From the NCBI GenBank assembly GCA_002280515.1, contig NCEA01000009.1:1-64000 (forward strand): a stretch of DNA of 64,000 nucleotides, written 5' to 3'. Source of the DNA: Rhodobacterales bacterium 32-67-9 (GTDB taxonomy: Bacteria; Pseudomonadota; Alphaproteobacteria; Rhodobacterales; Rhodobacteraceae). A model generated the notes under the pieces. It was given only the letters and a program-made list of their open reading frames with translations, ran no database searches and was not told the origin of the DNA. Below are positions 8,788 to 19,110 of the stretch, one piece after another. The translations under genes were made by a program, and so were the position numbers. How positions within the stretch are numbered: the stretch's first letter is position 1; each line of letters starts with the position of its first letter.

Positions 8788-9424
8788 ACATCCGCTTCGC
8801 TTCTTCCAGTGTGTCGAACATGTGCAGCTTGCCGTTGCGCAGCACAGCGGCAGAGCGGCAGAACTTCTCAAGCGTCGCGGGCTGGTGCGACACCACGACT
8901 ACGGTCGCCGTCTTCAGCCGGTCACGCAGGATCGAACCCGCCTTGCGGTTGAACTCGACATCTGTCGTCGAGGGCATGCCTTCGTCGATCAGGTAGATGT
9001 CGAACTCCATCGCGAGGAGGAGCGAAAACGTGAACCGCGATTTCATCCCGTCGCTGTAGGTGCCGACCGGCATGTCGAAATATTCCGCGATCCCGCAAAG
9101 CCAGCGGCTGAACGCCTCGACATAATCGGGATCGAGACCGTAGAGCCGGGCGATGAAGCGCGCGTTTTCCCGCGCCGAATGCTTCGGCACGACGCCGCCC
9201 ATGAAGCCGAGCGGGAACGAGACCCGGCAGCTTTTGCGCACGACGCCCTCGTCGGGTTTTTCAAGCCCTGCCATCATGTTGATGATCGTCGTCTTGCCGG
9301 TTCCGTTCGGCGCGAGGATGCCGAGCGAATTGCCAAGCTCGACGCGAAACGATGCGCGGTCAAGGATCACCTTGCGCGTCTTGCCGGTCCAGAAGGACTT
9401 GCTCACATTCTCGAATTCGAGCAT
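8771..9424 (-). CDS. kpsT: Capsule polysaccharide ABC exporter ATP-binding protein
   Basis: A 217-residue ATPase starting MLEFENVSKSFWTGKTRKV at 9424; the longer frame to 9559 adds residues foreign to the family. It has Walker A APNGTGKTT, the signature TYSDGMKSRF in place of LSGGQ, Walker B FDIYLIDEGMP and the switch histidine VVVSHQ. The TYSDGMK signature and short length are typical of KpsT/BexA group 2 capsule exporters. The permease partner KpsM, normally next to kpsT, is not in this window: the upstream neighbour is nhaA. Confidence 0.92.
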   Translation of the reverse strand: MLEFENVSKSFWTGKTRKVILDRASFRVELGNSLGILAPNGTGKTTIINMMAGLEKPDEGVVRKSCRVSFPLGFMGGVVPKHSARENARFIARLYGLDPDYVEAFSRWLCGIAEYFDMPVGTYSDGMKSRFTFSLLLAMEFDIYLIDEGMPSTTDVEFNRKAGSILRDRLKTATVVVVSHQPATLEKFCRSAAVLRNGKLHMFDTLEEAKRMYDYAS

Positions 9425-9589
9425 CCGTTTGCCCTGGCGCTGCTCAGCCTCGTCGCAGATCCATAGAGAACTTTCGTTAACATGGACGCTACATCGGTAT
9501 TTTGCCGCCATTATGGCGGAACGGCGAGGCAACACCAACGCAAATGCATCCTCCGGCACGGAAAGACGCGATGTTCCGTGCCGGCGGGG

Positions 9590-10843
9590 TTATTGGGCGA
9601 CCTTCTTGACCCGGAAGAGACGGCCGGCGATCAGCGACAGGATCGCGGCACCGAAGGAGAAGAGCGCACCCATCTTGGCCGCGTCCTGGACCGGCCCGGC
9701 GGGGAAGGCGACCGAGGCGACGAAGAGCGCCACGGTGAAGCCGATCGCAGCGACGAAACCGACGACGACCAGGTCGGCCGTCCGCATCCCGTCCGGCAGG
9801 CCGAGCTTCATCGGATGCGCCGCGACCCAGCCGAAAAGGAAGATCCCAACCGGCTTACCGATGATGAGGCCGAAGAGCACGAGCCAGGTAGGTTCGGCAA
9901 TGGCGCCGAACTCCACCCCGGCGTTCAGGAGGCCGAAGAAAAAGAGGATGATTTCCACCGGGTGTTTCAGGTGATGCTCGATCCAGTTCAAAAGGTCGGT
10001 CAGGAATTGCTCCGCCTCGGCGAAGATGCCGAAGGCGCGGTCGGCATGGGGGATCGTTGGCACGATCGGCAAGAGGCCGAGCGCCGGGTGGATGCCCGCC
10101 TCCTGGAAGCCGAACCACGACAGGCAACCGGCGGCGAGATAGGGCCAGAACGACAATTTCTGGCGCACCCAGGTCGAATTCGGCCGAAGCTGGTTGCCCC
10201 GGTCGAGCCGGCGCGGCAGCCAGTTTGCAAGGACGAAGACCGCGATGGCGGCCCCGAAGGACAAGAGCAGCCATTGCGGCGCAAGCTCTCCGGTCGGGTA
10301 GAAGATCGCGAGGATGATGAGGCCGGCAGCGTCGTCGGCGATGGCCAGCAGCAGCAGGAACCGGATCGCCGGGTGCCCGGCGCCGAAGACCATGCGCCCG
10401 ACGAGGTAGGAAAACGCGATATCCGTTGCGGTCGGGATTGCCCAGCCCCGGCTCACCGTCTCGTAGACGCCGAGTATGGCGGCGAGGCTGAGATAGACGG
10501 CAATCGGGCCGAGCATGCCGCCGGCGGTGGCGATCAGCGGCGTCATCGCCTTGCGCCCGCGCAGGCTGCCGTTCTCGAGGATCACCGCTTCCCAGACCTC
10601 TTTCGCGGCGATGGCGAAGAAAAGCGCCATGAGCACGTCGTTGACGAGGAAATGCAGCGTCAGCGTTCGCGTCGCATGGCCGCCCTCCGCCTCCAGATTG
10701 CCGATCCAGAAGTTGTCGACGATCACGAAATCGACGAATTGATGGTAGCTCGCCGCATCGATATTCGCCCAGACGAGGGCGATCAGCGCGCCCCCGATCA
10801 GAAGCAGCGAATAGTTGGTGACGTAGCTCCAGACCCGATACAT
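9590..10843 (-). CDS. nhaA: Na+/H+ antiporter NhaA
   Basis: A 417-residue polytopic inner-membrane protein of normal NhaA size (start at MYRVWSYVTNYSLLL, 10843). The family segments are present: ALVWANIDAASYH in helix 1, LTLHFLVNDVLMALFFAIAAKEV, the motif WAIPTATDIAFSYLVGR with the paired ion-binding acidic region, and LLLLAIADDAAGLIILAIFY, which carries the Asp pair of helix V. It exchanges protons for sodium and supports pH and salt homeostasis. It is on the same strand as kpsT but separated by about 165 nt, so it is probably transcribed separately. Confidence 0.94.
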   Translation of the reverse strand: MYRVWSYVTNYSLLLIGGALIALVWANIDAASYHQFVDFVIVDNFWIGNLEAEGGHATRTLTLHFLVNDVLMALFFAIAAKEVWEAVILENGSLRGRKAMTPLIATAGGMLGPIAVYLSLAAILGVYETVSRGWAIPTATDIAFSYLVGRMVFGAGHPAIRFLLLLAIADDAAGLIILAIFYPTGELAPQWLLLSFGAAIAVFVLANWLPRRLDRGNQLRPNSTWVRQKLSFWPYLAAGCLSWFGFQEAGIHPALGLLPIVPTIPHADRAFGIFAEAEQFLTDLLNWIEHHLKHPVEIILFFFGLLNAGVEFGAIAEPTWLVLFGLIIGKPVGIFLFGWVAAHPMKLGLPDGMRTADLVVVGFVAAIGFTVALFVASVAFPAGPVQDAAKMGALFSFGAAILSLIAGRLFRVKKVAQ

Positions 10844-10962
10844 GCCGTCCCCCCTGACCCCGCGTGTTACAGCTTGGATAGTGCAAACGCGGAAACGGGG
10901 CAACCCGCCGGCGGGACGCAGGGCAATTGCCGTCGCCGGCTTTGCTTTCTAGGATCGCGGGC

Positions 10963-11577
10963 ATGTCCGCCCCGCCCCCCTCCTTCCCTGCCGACGAGAT
11001 CGCCGATTGCCGGCTTTGCGCCGCAGATTTCGCGGCGACCGCCACGGCCCATGCCCCCCGCCCGGTCGTCTGGTTCCGGCCCGGCGCGCGGGTTCTCGTC
11101 GCGGGTCAGGCGCCCGGGGCGCGGGTTCATGAAAGCGGCAGGCCCTTTACCGACCCCTCCGGTGACCGGCTCCGCGCCTGGCTCGGCCTCGGCGAGGCGG
11201 AGTTCTACGACCGCACTCACGTCGCTATCGTTCCGATGGCCTTCTGTTTTCCGGGCTACGACGCGAAAGGCGCCGACCTGCCGCCACCGCGGCGCTGCGC
11301 CGCGCAGTGGCACCGCCGGGTGCTGGAGAGCCTCCCGAACATCGCCGTGACCTTCCTTGTCGGCGGTTACGCGCAGCGCTGGCATCTCGGGCCGGGTGCG
11401 GTGAAGGGCGGCGTCACCGCCACGGTCGCGCGCTGGCGCGACCACGCAGCGCGCGTCTTTCCCTTGCCTCATCCCTCGTGGCGCAATACCGCGTGGCTGA
11501 AGCGCAACCCCTGGTTCGAGGCGGAGCTTCTGCCGGTGGCACGCGCCCGGCTCCGCGAGGTGATGGATGCAGACTGA
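10963..11577 (+). CDS. Uracil-DNA glycosylase family protein
   Basis: A 204-residue protein (start MSAPPPSFPADEI). It has the UDG-superfamily fold marks: DCRLCAADF near the N-terminus, VLVAGQAPGARVHESGRPF with the nucleotide-binding GQAPG, TDPSGDRLRAWLG, and the C-terminal PLPHPSWRN, whose His-Pro-Ser is the second active-site motif. Members remove uracil from DNA or have unresolved roles. The N-terminus has only two nearby Cys residues (DCRLC), so I cannot assign a [4Fe-4S] cluster as in family 4/5 enzymes. It overlaps the next gene by 11 nt. Confidence 0.85.
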   Translation: MSAPPPSFPADEIADCRLCAADFAATATAHAPRPVVWFRPGARVLVAGQAPGARVHESGRPFTDPSGDRLRAWLGLGEAEFYDRTHVAIVPMAFCFPGYDAKGADLPPPRRCAAQWHRRVLESLPNIAVTFLVGGYAQRWHLGPGAVKGGVTATVARWRDHAARVFPLPHPSWRNTAWLKRNPWFEAELLPVARARLREVMDAD

Positions 11578-12358
11578 TCTCGACAATGCCCACGCGGCGA
11601 TGGAGGCCGCGCCGGAGGACGACACGGCGCGACTGAAGTTCTACGAGCGCCTTGCCGATGCGGAACTGTTCCTGATGCTCGGCGCGGAACCGCTGGGCGG
11701 GAACATCCTGCCGGCGCTCTTCGATCTGGAAGACGGCCGCTTCGTTCTCGCCTTCGACCGGGAGGAGCGGCTGTCGGCCTTCGCCGAGGGGCCGGTGCCC
11801 TATGCCGCGCTGCCCGGACGGGTGATCGCGGCGACGCTTGCCGGCCAGGGCGTCGGCCTTGGCCTCAATCTCGGCGTGGCGCCTTCGGCCTTCCTGGTGC
11901 CGGCCGAGGCGCTGGCCTGGCTCGCCGGCACGCTCGACCACGCGCCCGGCGCGGCGGAGGCGCGGCCGGTGGCCTATGGCCGGCCCGAGGGCGTGCCGAA
12001 GGGGCTGATCGCCGCGCTCGAGGCGAAGTTCGCCCGTCTTGCAGGGCTCGCCGCGCGGGCGCACCTTGTCGCCGTGACCTACGAGGGTGGCGCAAGGTCG
12101 CACCTTCTGGCCTTCGAGGCGGCCGCCCCCGGCGCCGAGGATGCGCTGGCCAAGGCGGTCTCCGAGGCGCTGGTCTTTTCCGGGGTCGAGGCGGGGGCGA
12201 TCGACGTGACCTTCCTCGCCGCCGGCGATCCGGCGCTGGCCGCGCTCACGAAACCCGCCCGGAGTTTCGACCTGCCGCCCCCAGCGCGCGAGACGGCGCA
12301 GGTTCTGTCGCCCGCAGCGCCCGGAATGGACCCGGCACGGCCGCCCAAACTGCGCTGA
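11567..12358 (+). CDS. SseB-like protein
   Basis: A 263-residue cytoplasmic protein. The first half matches the SseB N-terminal domain: RLKFYERLADAELFLMLG, ILPALFDLEDGRFVLAFDRE, ALPGRVIAATLAGQGVGLGL, and NLGVAPSAFLVPAEALAWLA. The second half has a weaker SseB C-terminal-like region (AHLVAVTYEGG). The role of free-standing SseB-domain proteins outside Salmonella secretion is unclear. The 11-nt overlap with the UDG gene indicates a two-gene operon. Confidence 0.75.
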   Translation: MQTDLDNAHAAMEAAPEDDTARLKFYERLADAELFLMLGAEPLGGNILPALFDLEDGRFVLAFDREERLSAFAEGPVPYAALPGRVIAATLAGQGVGLGLNLGVAPSAFLVPAEALAWLAGTLDHAPGAAEARPVAYGRPEGVPKGLIAALEAKFARLAGLAARAHLVAVTYEGGARSHLLAFEAAAPGAEDALAKAVSEALVFSGVEAGAIDVTFLAAGDPALAALTKPARSFDLPPPARETAQVLSPAAPGMDPARPPKLR

Positions 12359-12382
12359 AGCTCGCGCGCTATGGCAGCCGGC

Positions 12383-13324
12383 TCAGTAGCCGCGCTTGCG
12401 GTCGACGAGATGCAGAAACGGCTCACCCGCCTCGCCGCGCCGTACGTTCTCGGCAATGACCCGAGACGCGGTCACCGGCCGGGTGGTGGCGGCAATATGC
12501 GGGGTGACCGTGACCTTCGGATGCGCCCAGAAGGGATGATCCGGCGGCAACGGCTCGGTCCGGAACACGTCGAGCGTCGCCTGCGCCACCTGCCCCCGGT
12601 CAAGCGCGGACAGAAGTGCCGCGTCGTCGATCAGCGGCCCGCGCCCGGGATTGATGACAAAGGCGCCAGGCGCCAAAAGCGCGAGCGTGCGCGCGTTAAG
12701 GATGTTCGCGGTCTCCGGCGTCGAGGGCAGCAGCAGGACCACGGCCTCGGCCCCCGACAGCGCCGCGTCGAGCGCCCCGGCACCCGAAAGGCAGCGTGCG
12801 CCGGCAAGCTCGGTCGGGCTGCGGCTCCACCCCGTCACCGGGAAGCCGAGCGCCATCAGCGCCCGGCCACAGGCCTGCCCCAACTCGCCGAACCCAAGGA
12901 TCGCCACCGGCCGTTCGCGCGCGATCTTGACCGGAGAGGACGGTTCGTGCCGCCAGATACCGTCCTGCCCGAGAATATGCGCGTCGATGCCGAGATGCAG
13001 GCGCAGCACATGCGCCGTCACCCATTCGACCATGCTCTCGGTCATCGCCGGATCCACCATGCGGCAGAGCGGCTGGGTCAGCGTCGGGTTGCCGGTGATC
13101 CGCTCGACCCCGGCCCAGAGGTTCAGCACCGCCTTGCAGCGCGTGTAGGGCGTGAAATCGGTCAGCGGCGAGCCGGGGGCATAGACGATGTACTCGACCG
13201 TGGCCGGATCGGCCTCCATCCCGAGGTCGACGTCAAGCCCGGCCCCGGCGAAGGCCGCGTCGAGCGCCGCATGGTAATCCTGCCAGAGATCGGCCCCTGC
13301 GCCGAAAAGGACGGTGATGGTCAT
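12383..13324 (-). CDS. ghrA: Glyoxylate/hydroxypyruvate reductase A
   Basis: A 313-residue D-isomer-specific 2-hydroxyacid dehydrogenase of the GhrA branch. It reduces glyoxylate and hydroxypyruvate with NAD(P)H in the cytoplasm. The Rossmann motif is VAILGFGELGQACGRALMAL. The catalytic features are VINPGRGPLIDD with the substrate-binding Arg, LDVFRTEPLPPDHPFW with the Glu, and VTPHIAATTRP with the proton-donor His. It starts 3 nt after the rodA stop and is therefore probably transcribed with the mre-rodA operon, an unusual partner for cell-shape genes. Confidence 0.93.
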   Translation of the reverse strand: MTITVLFGAGADLWQDYHAALDAAFAGAGLDVDLGMEADPATVEYIVYAPGSPLTDFTPYTRCKAVLNLWAGVERITGNPTLTQPLCRMVDPAMTESMVEWVTAHVLRLHLGIDAHILGQDGIWRHEPSSPVKIARERPVAILGFGELGQACGRALMALGFPVTGWSRSPTELAGARCLSGAGALDAALSGAEAVVLLLPSTPETANILNARTLALLAPGAFVINPGRGPLIDDAALLSALDRGQVAQATLDVFRTEPLPPDHPFWAHPKVTVTPHIAATTRPVTASRVIAENVRRGEAGEPFLHLVDRKRGY

Positions 13325-13327
13325 GCG

Positions 13328-14467
13328 TTACCTCGGGCGGTGGATATGGGCGCTTTGGACGAGGCCGAAGGCGCCGAGAAGAATGATCATCGCGGTGCCG
13401 CCATAGGACACCAGCGGCAACGGCACGCCGACGACAGGCATCAGCCCGGTCACCATGCCCATGTTGACCGTGAAGAACAGAAAGAATGTCCCGGCGATGC
13501 CGAAGGTGAGAAGGGCGGAGAACCGGTCGCGGTTCGCCAAGGCCGAGATGATGCAGAAGACGAGGATGAGGACGTAGAGCGACAGGAGGGAAAAGGCGCC
13601 GACGAAGCCGAATTCCTCGGCCAGCGTCGTGAAGATGAAGTCGGTATGCTTTTCCGGCAGGAAGTTCAGCCGCGACTGGGTTCCCTGCATGAACCCCTTG
13701 CCGGCCCAGCCGCCTGAGCCGAGCGCGATCTGTGCCTGGGTGATGTTATAGCCCGCACCCAGCGGGTCGGAGCCTGGATCGAGGAACGTGTCGATACGGC
13801 GGAACTGGTAATCCTCGATCAACTGCCAGTCGGTGCCCCGGCTTTCAACGACCGCGAAGACGAGCCCGACAGCAAGCGCGATCACCGTGCCGAAATACCA
13901 AAAGCTCACCCCGGCCACGAACATCACGATCCCGCCCCCCGCCAAGAGCAGGATCGCGGTGCCGAGGTCTGGCTGCTTGAGGACGAGCGCGGTCGGCACA
14001 AGGATCACGACGACCGGGATCAGCACCCAGAGCGGCCGCGAGGTCTTCCGGATGTCGAGCCAGTCGTAATAGGCGGCGAGGAACATCACGAGGGCGATCT
14101 TCATCAGCTCGGACGGCTGGATGCGCAATGGTCCAAGCTCCAGCCAACGCTGCGCGCCCTTGCCCTCGGCCCCGAAAAATTCCACCGCGACAAGCAGGAG
14201 AAGCGCGCCGAGATAGGCGACAGCCGAGACGTTGCGCCAGAACCAGATCGGGACGAAGCCGACCATGAGCATGGCAATCATCCCGACGGCGAAGCGCTTC
14301 ATCTGCGGTTCGGCCCAGAGGTCGAGCCGGCCGCCGGCAACGGAATAGAGCATCAGGAAACCGACCGAGGCGGTCGCCGCGAGAAGCAGCACCAGAGGCC
14401 AGTTAACGTAGAGCACCTTCCTCAGGCCCGAGGGCACGGTCTTGACGTTATACTCGAGATAACTCAT
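13328..14467 (-). CDS. rodA: Rod shape-determining glycosyltransferase RodA
   Basis: A 379-residue SEDS-family protein with about ten membrane helices. It polymerises lipid II glycan strands in the elongasome with PBP2. Visible SEDS features are AQRWLELGPLRIQPSELMKI, the segment LKQPDLGTAILLLAGG with the catalytically important Asp, AGKGFMQGTQSRLNFLPEKH, TDFIFTTLAEEFGFVGAF and GVPLPLVSYGGTAM. The 4-nt ATGA overlap with mrdA shows tight coupling. Confidence 0.96.
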   Translation of the reverse strand: MSYLEYNVKTVPSGLRKVLYVNWPLVLLLAATASVGFLMLYSVAGGRLDLWAEPQMKRFAVGMIAMLMVGFVPIWFWRNVSAVAYLGALLLLVAVEFFGAEGKGAQRWLELGPLRIQPSELMKIALVMFLAAYYDWLDIRKTSRPLWVLIPVVVILVPTALVLKQPDLGTAILLLAGGGIVMFVAGVSFWYFGTVIALAVGLVFAVVESRGTDWQLIEDYQFRRIDTFLDPGSDPLGAGYNITQAQIALGSGGWAGKGFMQGTQSRLNFLPEKHTDFIFTTLAEEFGFVGAFSLLSLYVLILVFCIISALANRDRFSALLTFGIAGTFFLFFTVNMGMVTGLMPVVGVPLPLVSYGGTAMIILLGAFGLVQSAHIHRPR

Positions 14468-16407
14468 GCGCGCGACTTCGCCGTATCTGTGACGCCGGGT
14501 TCGAGAAGCTGGAGCTTCTCGCGCTCCGCCTGGATCCGGGCGCGCTGGCTTTCAGGGTAGGCTGTCAGAGGCGGGAAGCCGTCGTTCAGCGCCTGAAGCA
14601 CGATATCGCGGGCGATCGGCGCGGCCACCGCAGACCCGCCGCCGCCATGCTCAACCACGACCGAGACCGCGACGCGCGGCGCATCGAACGGCGCGAAACT
14701 GACAAAGAGCGCGTGATCGCGCCGGTCCCAAGGCAGGTCGTCGTTCGACACCACGCCCTGCGCGCGTTCGGCCGCGGTGATATTGCGAACCTGGCTCGTC
14801 CCGGTCTTGCCGGCCATCCGCATCGTGTCATCGGCGATGCGCGAGCCGTAGGCGGTGCCACGCCGAGAATTCGACACTTCGAACATGCCGCCGCGCACCG
14901 CCCGCAGGATTCCGGGGTTGATGCCGAGATCGGGCGCCTCAGGTGCCACGACCTCGGCCCCGTTCACGGCACGGACAAGGCGCGGCAGCAATGACCGGCC
15001 CGAGGCGATGCGCGCGCTCATCACCGCGAGTTGCAAGGGCGATGCCAGGACGAAGCCCTGGCCGATCCCGGAGTTCAGCGTGTCACCGACCAGCCACTCC
15101 TTGCCATATTTCTTCAGCTTCCACGCCTTGTCGGGCGCGAGCCCCTCGGAAATCGCCGACATCGGCAGATCGAACCGCTCGCCGATCCCGAGCCGGCGCG
15201 CCATCGCCGCGATCTTCTCGATCCCGACCCTTTGGGCGACTTCGTAGTAATAGACGTCACAGGACTGTTCGAGACTTTCGGTCAGGTCCATATGGCCGTG
15301 ACCGGCGCGCTTCCAGCAGTGGAAGCGGCGGTTTCCGAGCTCGATGAAGCCACGACAATAGACGGTTTCGCGGGTGTCGATGACGCCCGCCTCCAGCGCG
15401 GCCAGCGCCGTCACCATCTTGAAGGTCGATCCGGGCGGATAGGCGCCCTGCACGGACTTGTCGGCCAGTGGCCGGTGGTCGTCCTCGGTCAGGGCGCGGT
15501 AGTCCGGCCCGGAAATCCCTCGGACGAAGAGATTGGAATCGAAGCTCGGCGCCGAGCTGATGGCGAGAATGTCGCCGGACCCGACGTCGATCACCACGGC
15601 GGCGGCGCTTTCGTCGCCGAGCCGCGCCTGGACGTAGTTTTGCAGCCGGTGGTCGATCGTCAGTTGCACATTGGCGCCCGGATCGCCGTCCTTGCGGTCC
15701 AGTTCGCGCATGACCCGGCCGGTGGAATTGACCTCGATCCGCCGCGTGCCGGCCTTGCCGCGCAGATCGGCCTCCAACTTGGCCTCGACGCCCAGCTTGC
15801 CGATCTGAAAGCGCGGTATCTGGAGGAGCGGATCGGGGTCTTCGAGTTTCGACAGGTCGTAATCGCTGACCGGGCCGACATAGCCGAGGACATGCGCGAA
15901 GTCGGGGCCGAGCGGATAGACGCGCGACAGCCCGACCTCGGTCGAGACGCCGGGAAGCGCGGGCGCATTGACGGCGACGCGGCTGAAATCCTCCCAGCTC
16001 AGCCGGTCGGCAACGGTGATCGGCAGGGTCGGGCTGCGGCGGGCGATTTCCTTCCGGGTTCGCTCGATATCCTCTTCGGACAGCGGCATCAACTGCGCCA
16101 ACCGCTCCAGCACCGCGTCGGTGTCGCCCGCGTCCTCGCGGGTGATGGTGATGCGGTAGTTCTGTTCGTTGCCGGCGATCAGGGCGCCGTTGCGATCCTG
16201 AATGAGCCCGCGCGCCGGCGGCAGAAGCCGGATCTTGATCGAGTTCTCTTCCGCCAGAAGCCGGAATTCATCAGCCTGGTCGAGCTGGAGGTACCGCATT
16301 CGGAAGGCCAGCGTCGTGACGAAGACACCTTGCAGCGAGCCGAGCAGCAACGCCCTGCGGCTGATGCCGCGAAAGCTGTCCTGGCCGTCCCTGGGCGAGC
16401 GTCTCAT
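14464..16407 (-). CDS. mrdA: Penicillin-binding protein 2 (elongasome transpeptidase)
   Basis: A 647-residue class B PBP starting MRRSPRDGQDSFRG at 16407, in an ATGA overlap with mreD. One N-terminal membrane anchor (RRALLLGSLQGVFVTTLAFR) is followed by the dimerisation domain and the transpeptidase domain. The latter has the active-site SxxK in GAYPPGSTFKMVTALAALE, the SxN-type motif in EQSCDVYYYEVAQRVG, and KTGTSQ in MAGKTGTSQVRNI. It cross-links the peptidoglycan made by RodA during cell elongation. Length matches the family. Confidence 0.96.
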   Translation of the reverse strand: MRRSPRDGQDSFRGISRRALLLGSLQGVFVTTLAFRMRYLQLDQADEFRLLAEENSIKIRLLPPARGLIQDRNGALIAGNEQNYRITITREDAGDTDAVLERLAQLMPLSEEDIERTRKEIARRSPTLPITVADRLSWEDFSRVAVNAPALPGVSTEVGLSRVYPLGPDFAHVLGYVGPVSDYDLSKLEDPDPLLQIPRFQIGKLGVEAKLEADLRGKAGTRRIEVNSTGRVMRELDRKDGDPGANVQLTIDHRLQNYVQARLGDESAAAVVIDVGSGDILAISSAPSFDSNLFVRGISGPDYRALTEDDHRPLADKSVQGAYPPGSTFKMVTALAALEAGVIDTRETVYCRGFIELGNRRFHCWKRAGHGHMDLTESLEQSCDVYYYEVAQRVGIEKIAAMARRLGIGERFDLPMSAISEGLAPDKAWKLKKYGKEWLVGDTLNSGIGQGFVLASPLQLAVMSARIASGRSLLPRLVRAVNGAEVVAPEAPDLGINPGILRAVRGGMFEVSNSRRGTAYGSRIADDTMRMAGKTGTSQVRNITAAERAQGVVSNDDLPWDRRDHALFVSFAPFDAPRVAVSVVVEHGGGGSAVAAPIARDIVLQALNDGFPPLTAYPESQRARIQAEREKLQLLEPGVTDTAKSRA

Positions 16408-16943
16408 AGCCGGTGTCCCAGCGCGTCCACCTCGCCGGGCGCGGCCTTGCGCAGCCGGAAGACGAAGTGCGTCGCGGCCACGACGAGCGGATAGGCGGCG
16501 ATCGTCGCCAGCGCCTGCAACACGATCAGGCTGGTCCCCGCCTGCGGAATGAGAAAGAGCGCCAGCAGGACCGCGTTGACGATCGTCATCACGGCGATCA
16601 CCACGCCGACGATCAGCCATTCGAGGGCGAAGGGAATGCCGCGAAGCGTCGCTTCGCGCGACCGCAGGTATTCGGTCCCGAGAAGCACGATCAGGGTCCA
16701 GAGGCCAGGCGGCCGCATCGCCAGCAGGTCGTCGAGGAGCAGAACCCCGGCGATCAGCAAAGCGGGCACATAGTCGGGCCGGCGCAGCACCCAGACGAGC
16801 GTCAGGCAGAGGATGAGATCGGGGCCGGGAAACCGCACCGGCACCGCGTTCAGGGGCAGAATCCGGACAAAGACGACGAGCGCCGCGAGGCCGGCGTAAA
16901 GCAGGCGGTAGCCGAAGCGGGAGGCGGCAATCGGGTCAACCAT
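16404..16943 (-). CDS. mreD: Rod shape-determining membrane protein MreD
   Basis: A 179-residue, strongly hydrophobic inner-membrane protein with about five or six helices (LLYAGLAALVVFVRILPLN, LLIAGVLLLDDLLAMRPPGL). Position between mreC and mrdA, size and the central RPPGLWTLIVLLGTEYLRS segment identify it as MreD, which is poorly conserved in sequence. It overlaps mreC by 8 nt and mrdA by 4 nt. Confidence 0.92.
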   Translation of the reverse strand: MVDPIAASRFGYRLLYAGLAALVVFVRILPLNAVPVRFPGPDLILCLTLVWVLRRPDYVPALLIAGVLLLDDLLAMRPPGLWTLIVLLGTEYLRSREATLRGIPFALEWLIVGVVIAVMTIVNAVLLALFLIPQAGTSLIVLQALATIAAYPLVVAATHFVFRLRKAAPGEVDALGHRL

Positions 16944-17856
16944 CGGCCGCCTCGCCGTTGCCGGTGGCCGGCACCGGTTCCGCCGCCGGCAGGTCCGCCG
17001 GCGGAACCACGAGCGCGCCAGAATCGGTAATTTGTTCGGCCGGATGGCTGCGCAGGACGCGCAGGAAGCTCAGCCGCTCGTAGTCGGCCGCAAGGCGGAC
17101 ACGCTGGCGCCGGTCGGTTCCAAGCTCCACCTGCCCGACGAGAAGGCCGGCCGGAAACACGCCGCCATCGCCGGAAGAGATTACCCGGTCGCCGGGCCGG
17201 ACCTGTTCCGGCGCTTCGAGGAATTCCACCGGGGGCGCGGGCGAGTTGTCGCCGACCAGCATCGCCTTTTGCCCTGACGGCTGGATCGTTACCGGGATGC
17301 GGCTTGAGGCGTCGGTCAGGAGGATTACCCGCGCTGTTGTCTGGCCGACACCGGAAATCCGCCCGACCAGGCCGAGGCCGTCCATCGTCGCCCAGCCATC
17401 TACGATGCCGTCGCGCGAGCCGACATTCAGCAGAACCGACTGCCTGAAGGGAGAACCGGCATCGGCCAGCACCACGCCCGACACCGAGGTCAGCTTCGGG
17501 TCGAGCCGGACCTGGTTCTGCGCCAGAAGCTTGGCGTTCTGCTGTTCAAGCTGAACTGCCGCCTCCTTCCACGCCTTCATCTGCTGCAATTCGCGGCGGA
17601 GTTCCTGGTTCTGTTCGTAGATCCGGGCATAGGACTGGAAACCCTCTACCATGCCGACAACCTTGGTCACCGGCATCAGCGCCCAGTCCATGTTCGGGAC
17701 CACCCGGTCGATGAAGGCGGCCCGGAACCGCTCAATGCGCGGGCTGTCGATTCGCCAGATCAGGAAGATCGCGGTCAGCGCGAACAGAAGCACCGCAATG
17801 AGAATGCGGCGCACCGGTCCTTTGAAATCGGCGTCGGCGTTGCGGTCTTTCGCCAA
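16936..17856 (-). CDS. mreC: Rod shape-determining protein MreC
   Basis: A 306-residue periplasmic protein with one N-terminal membrane helix (ILIAVLLFALTAIFLIW). A coiled coil follows (YEQNQELRRELQQMKAWKEA), then the two-barrel MreC domain with GVVLADAGSPFRQSVLLNVG, the signature GVVGxT-type GLVGRISGVGQTTARVILL, and GDRVISSGDGGVFPAGLLVG. It scaffolds the elongasome from the periplasmic side. It starts 34 nt after the mreB stop. Confidence 0.95.
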   Translation of the reverse strand: MAKDRNADADFKGPVRRILIAVLLFALTAIFLIWRIDSPRIERFRAAFIDRVVPNMDWALMPVTKVVGMVEGFQSYARIYEQNQELRRELQQMKAWKEAAVQLEQQNAKLLAQNQVRLDPKLTSVSGVVLADAGSPFRQSVLLNVGSRDGIVDGWATMDGLGLVGRISGVGQTTARVILLTDASSRIPVTIQPSGQKAMLVGDNSPAPPVEFLEAPEQVRPGDRVISSGDGGVFPAGLLVGQVELGTDRRQRVRLAADYERLSFLRVLRSHPAEQITDSGALVVPPADLPAAEPVPATGNGEAADG

Positions 17857-17890
17857 GGGCGGCCTCGCGATCGGCGCTGAGGCTTGGGCC

Positions 17891-19072
<1,182 letters not shown>

Positions 19073-19110
19073 TCAAAGGGCCGGACCGGGACTCTGGCCG
19101 CCCTGGAATA

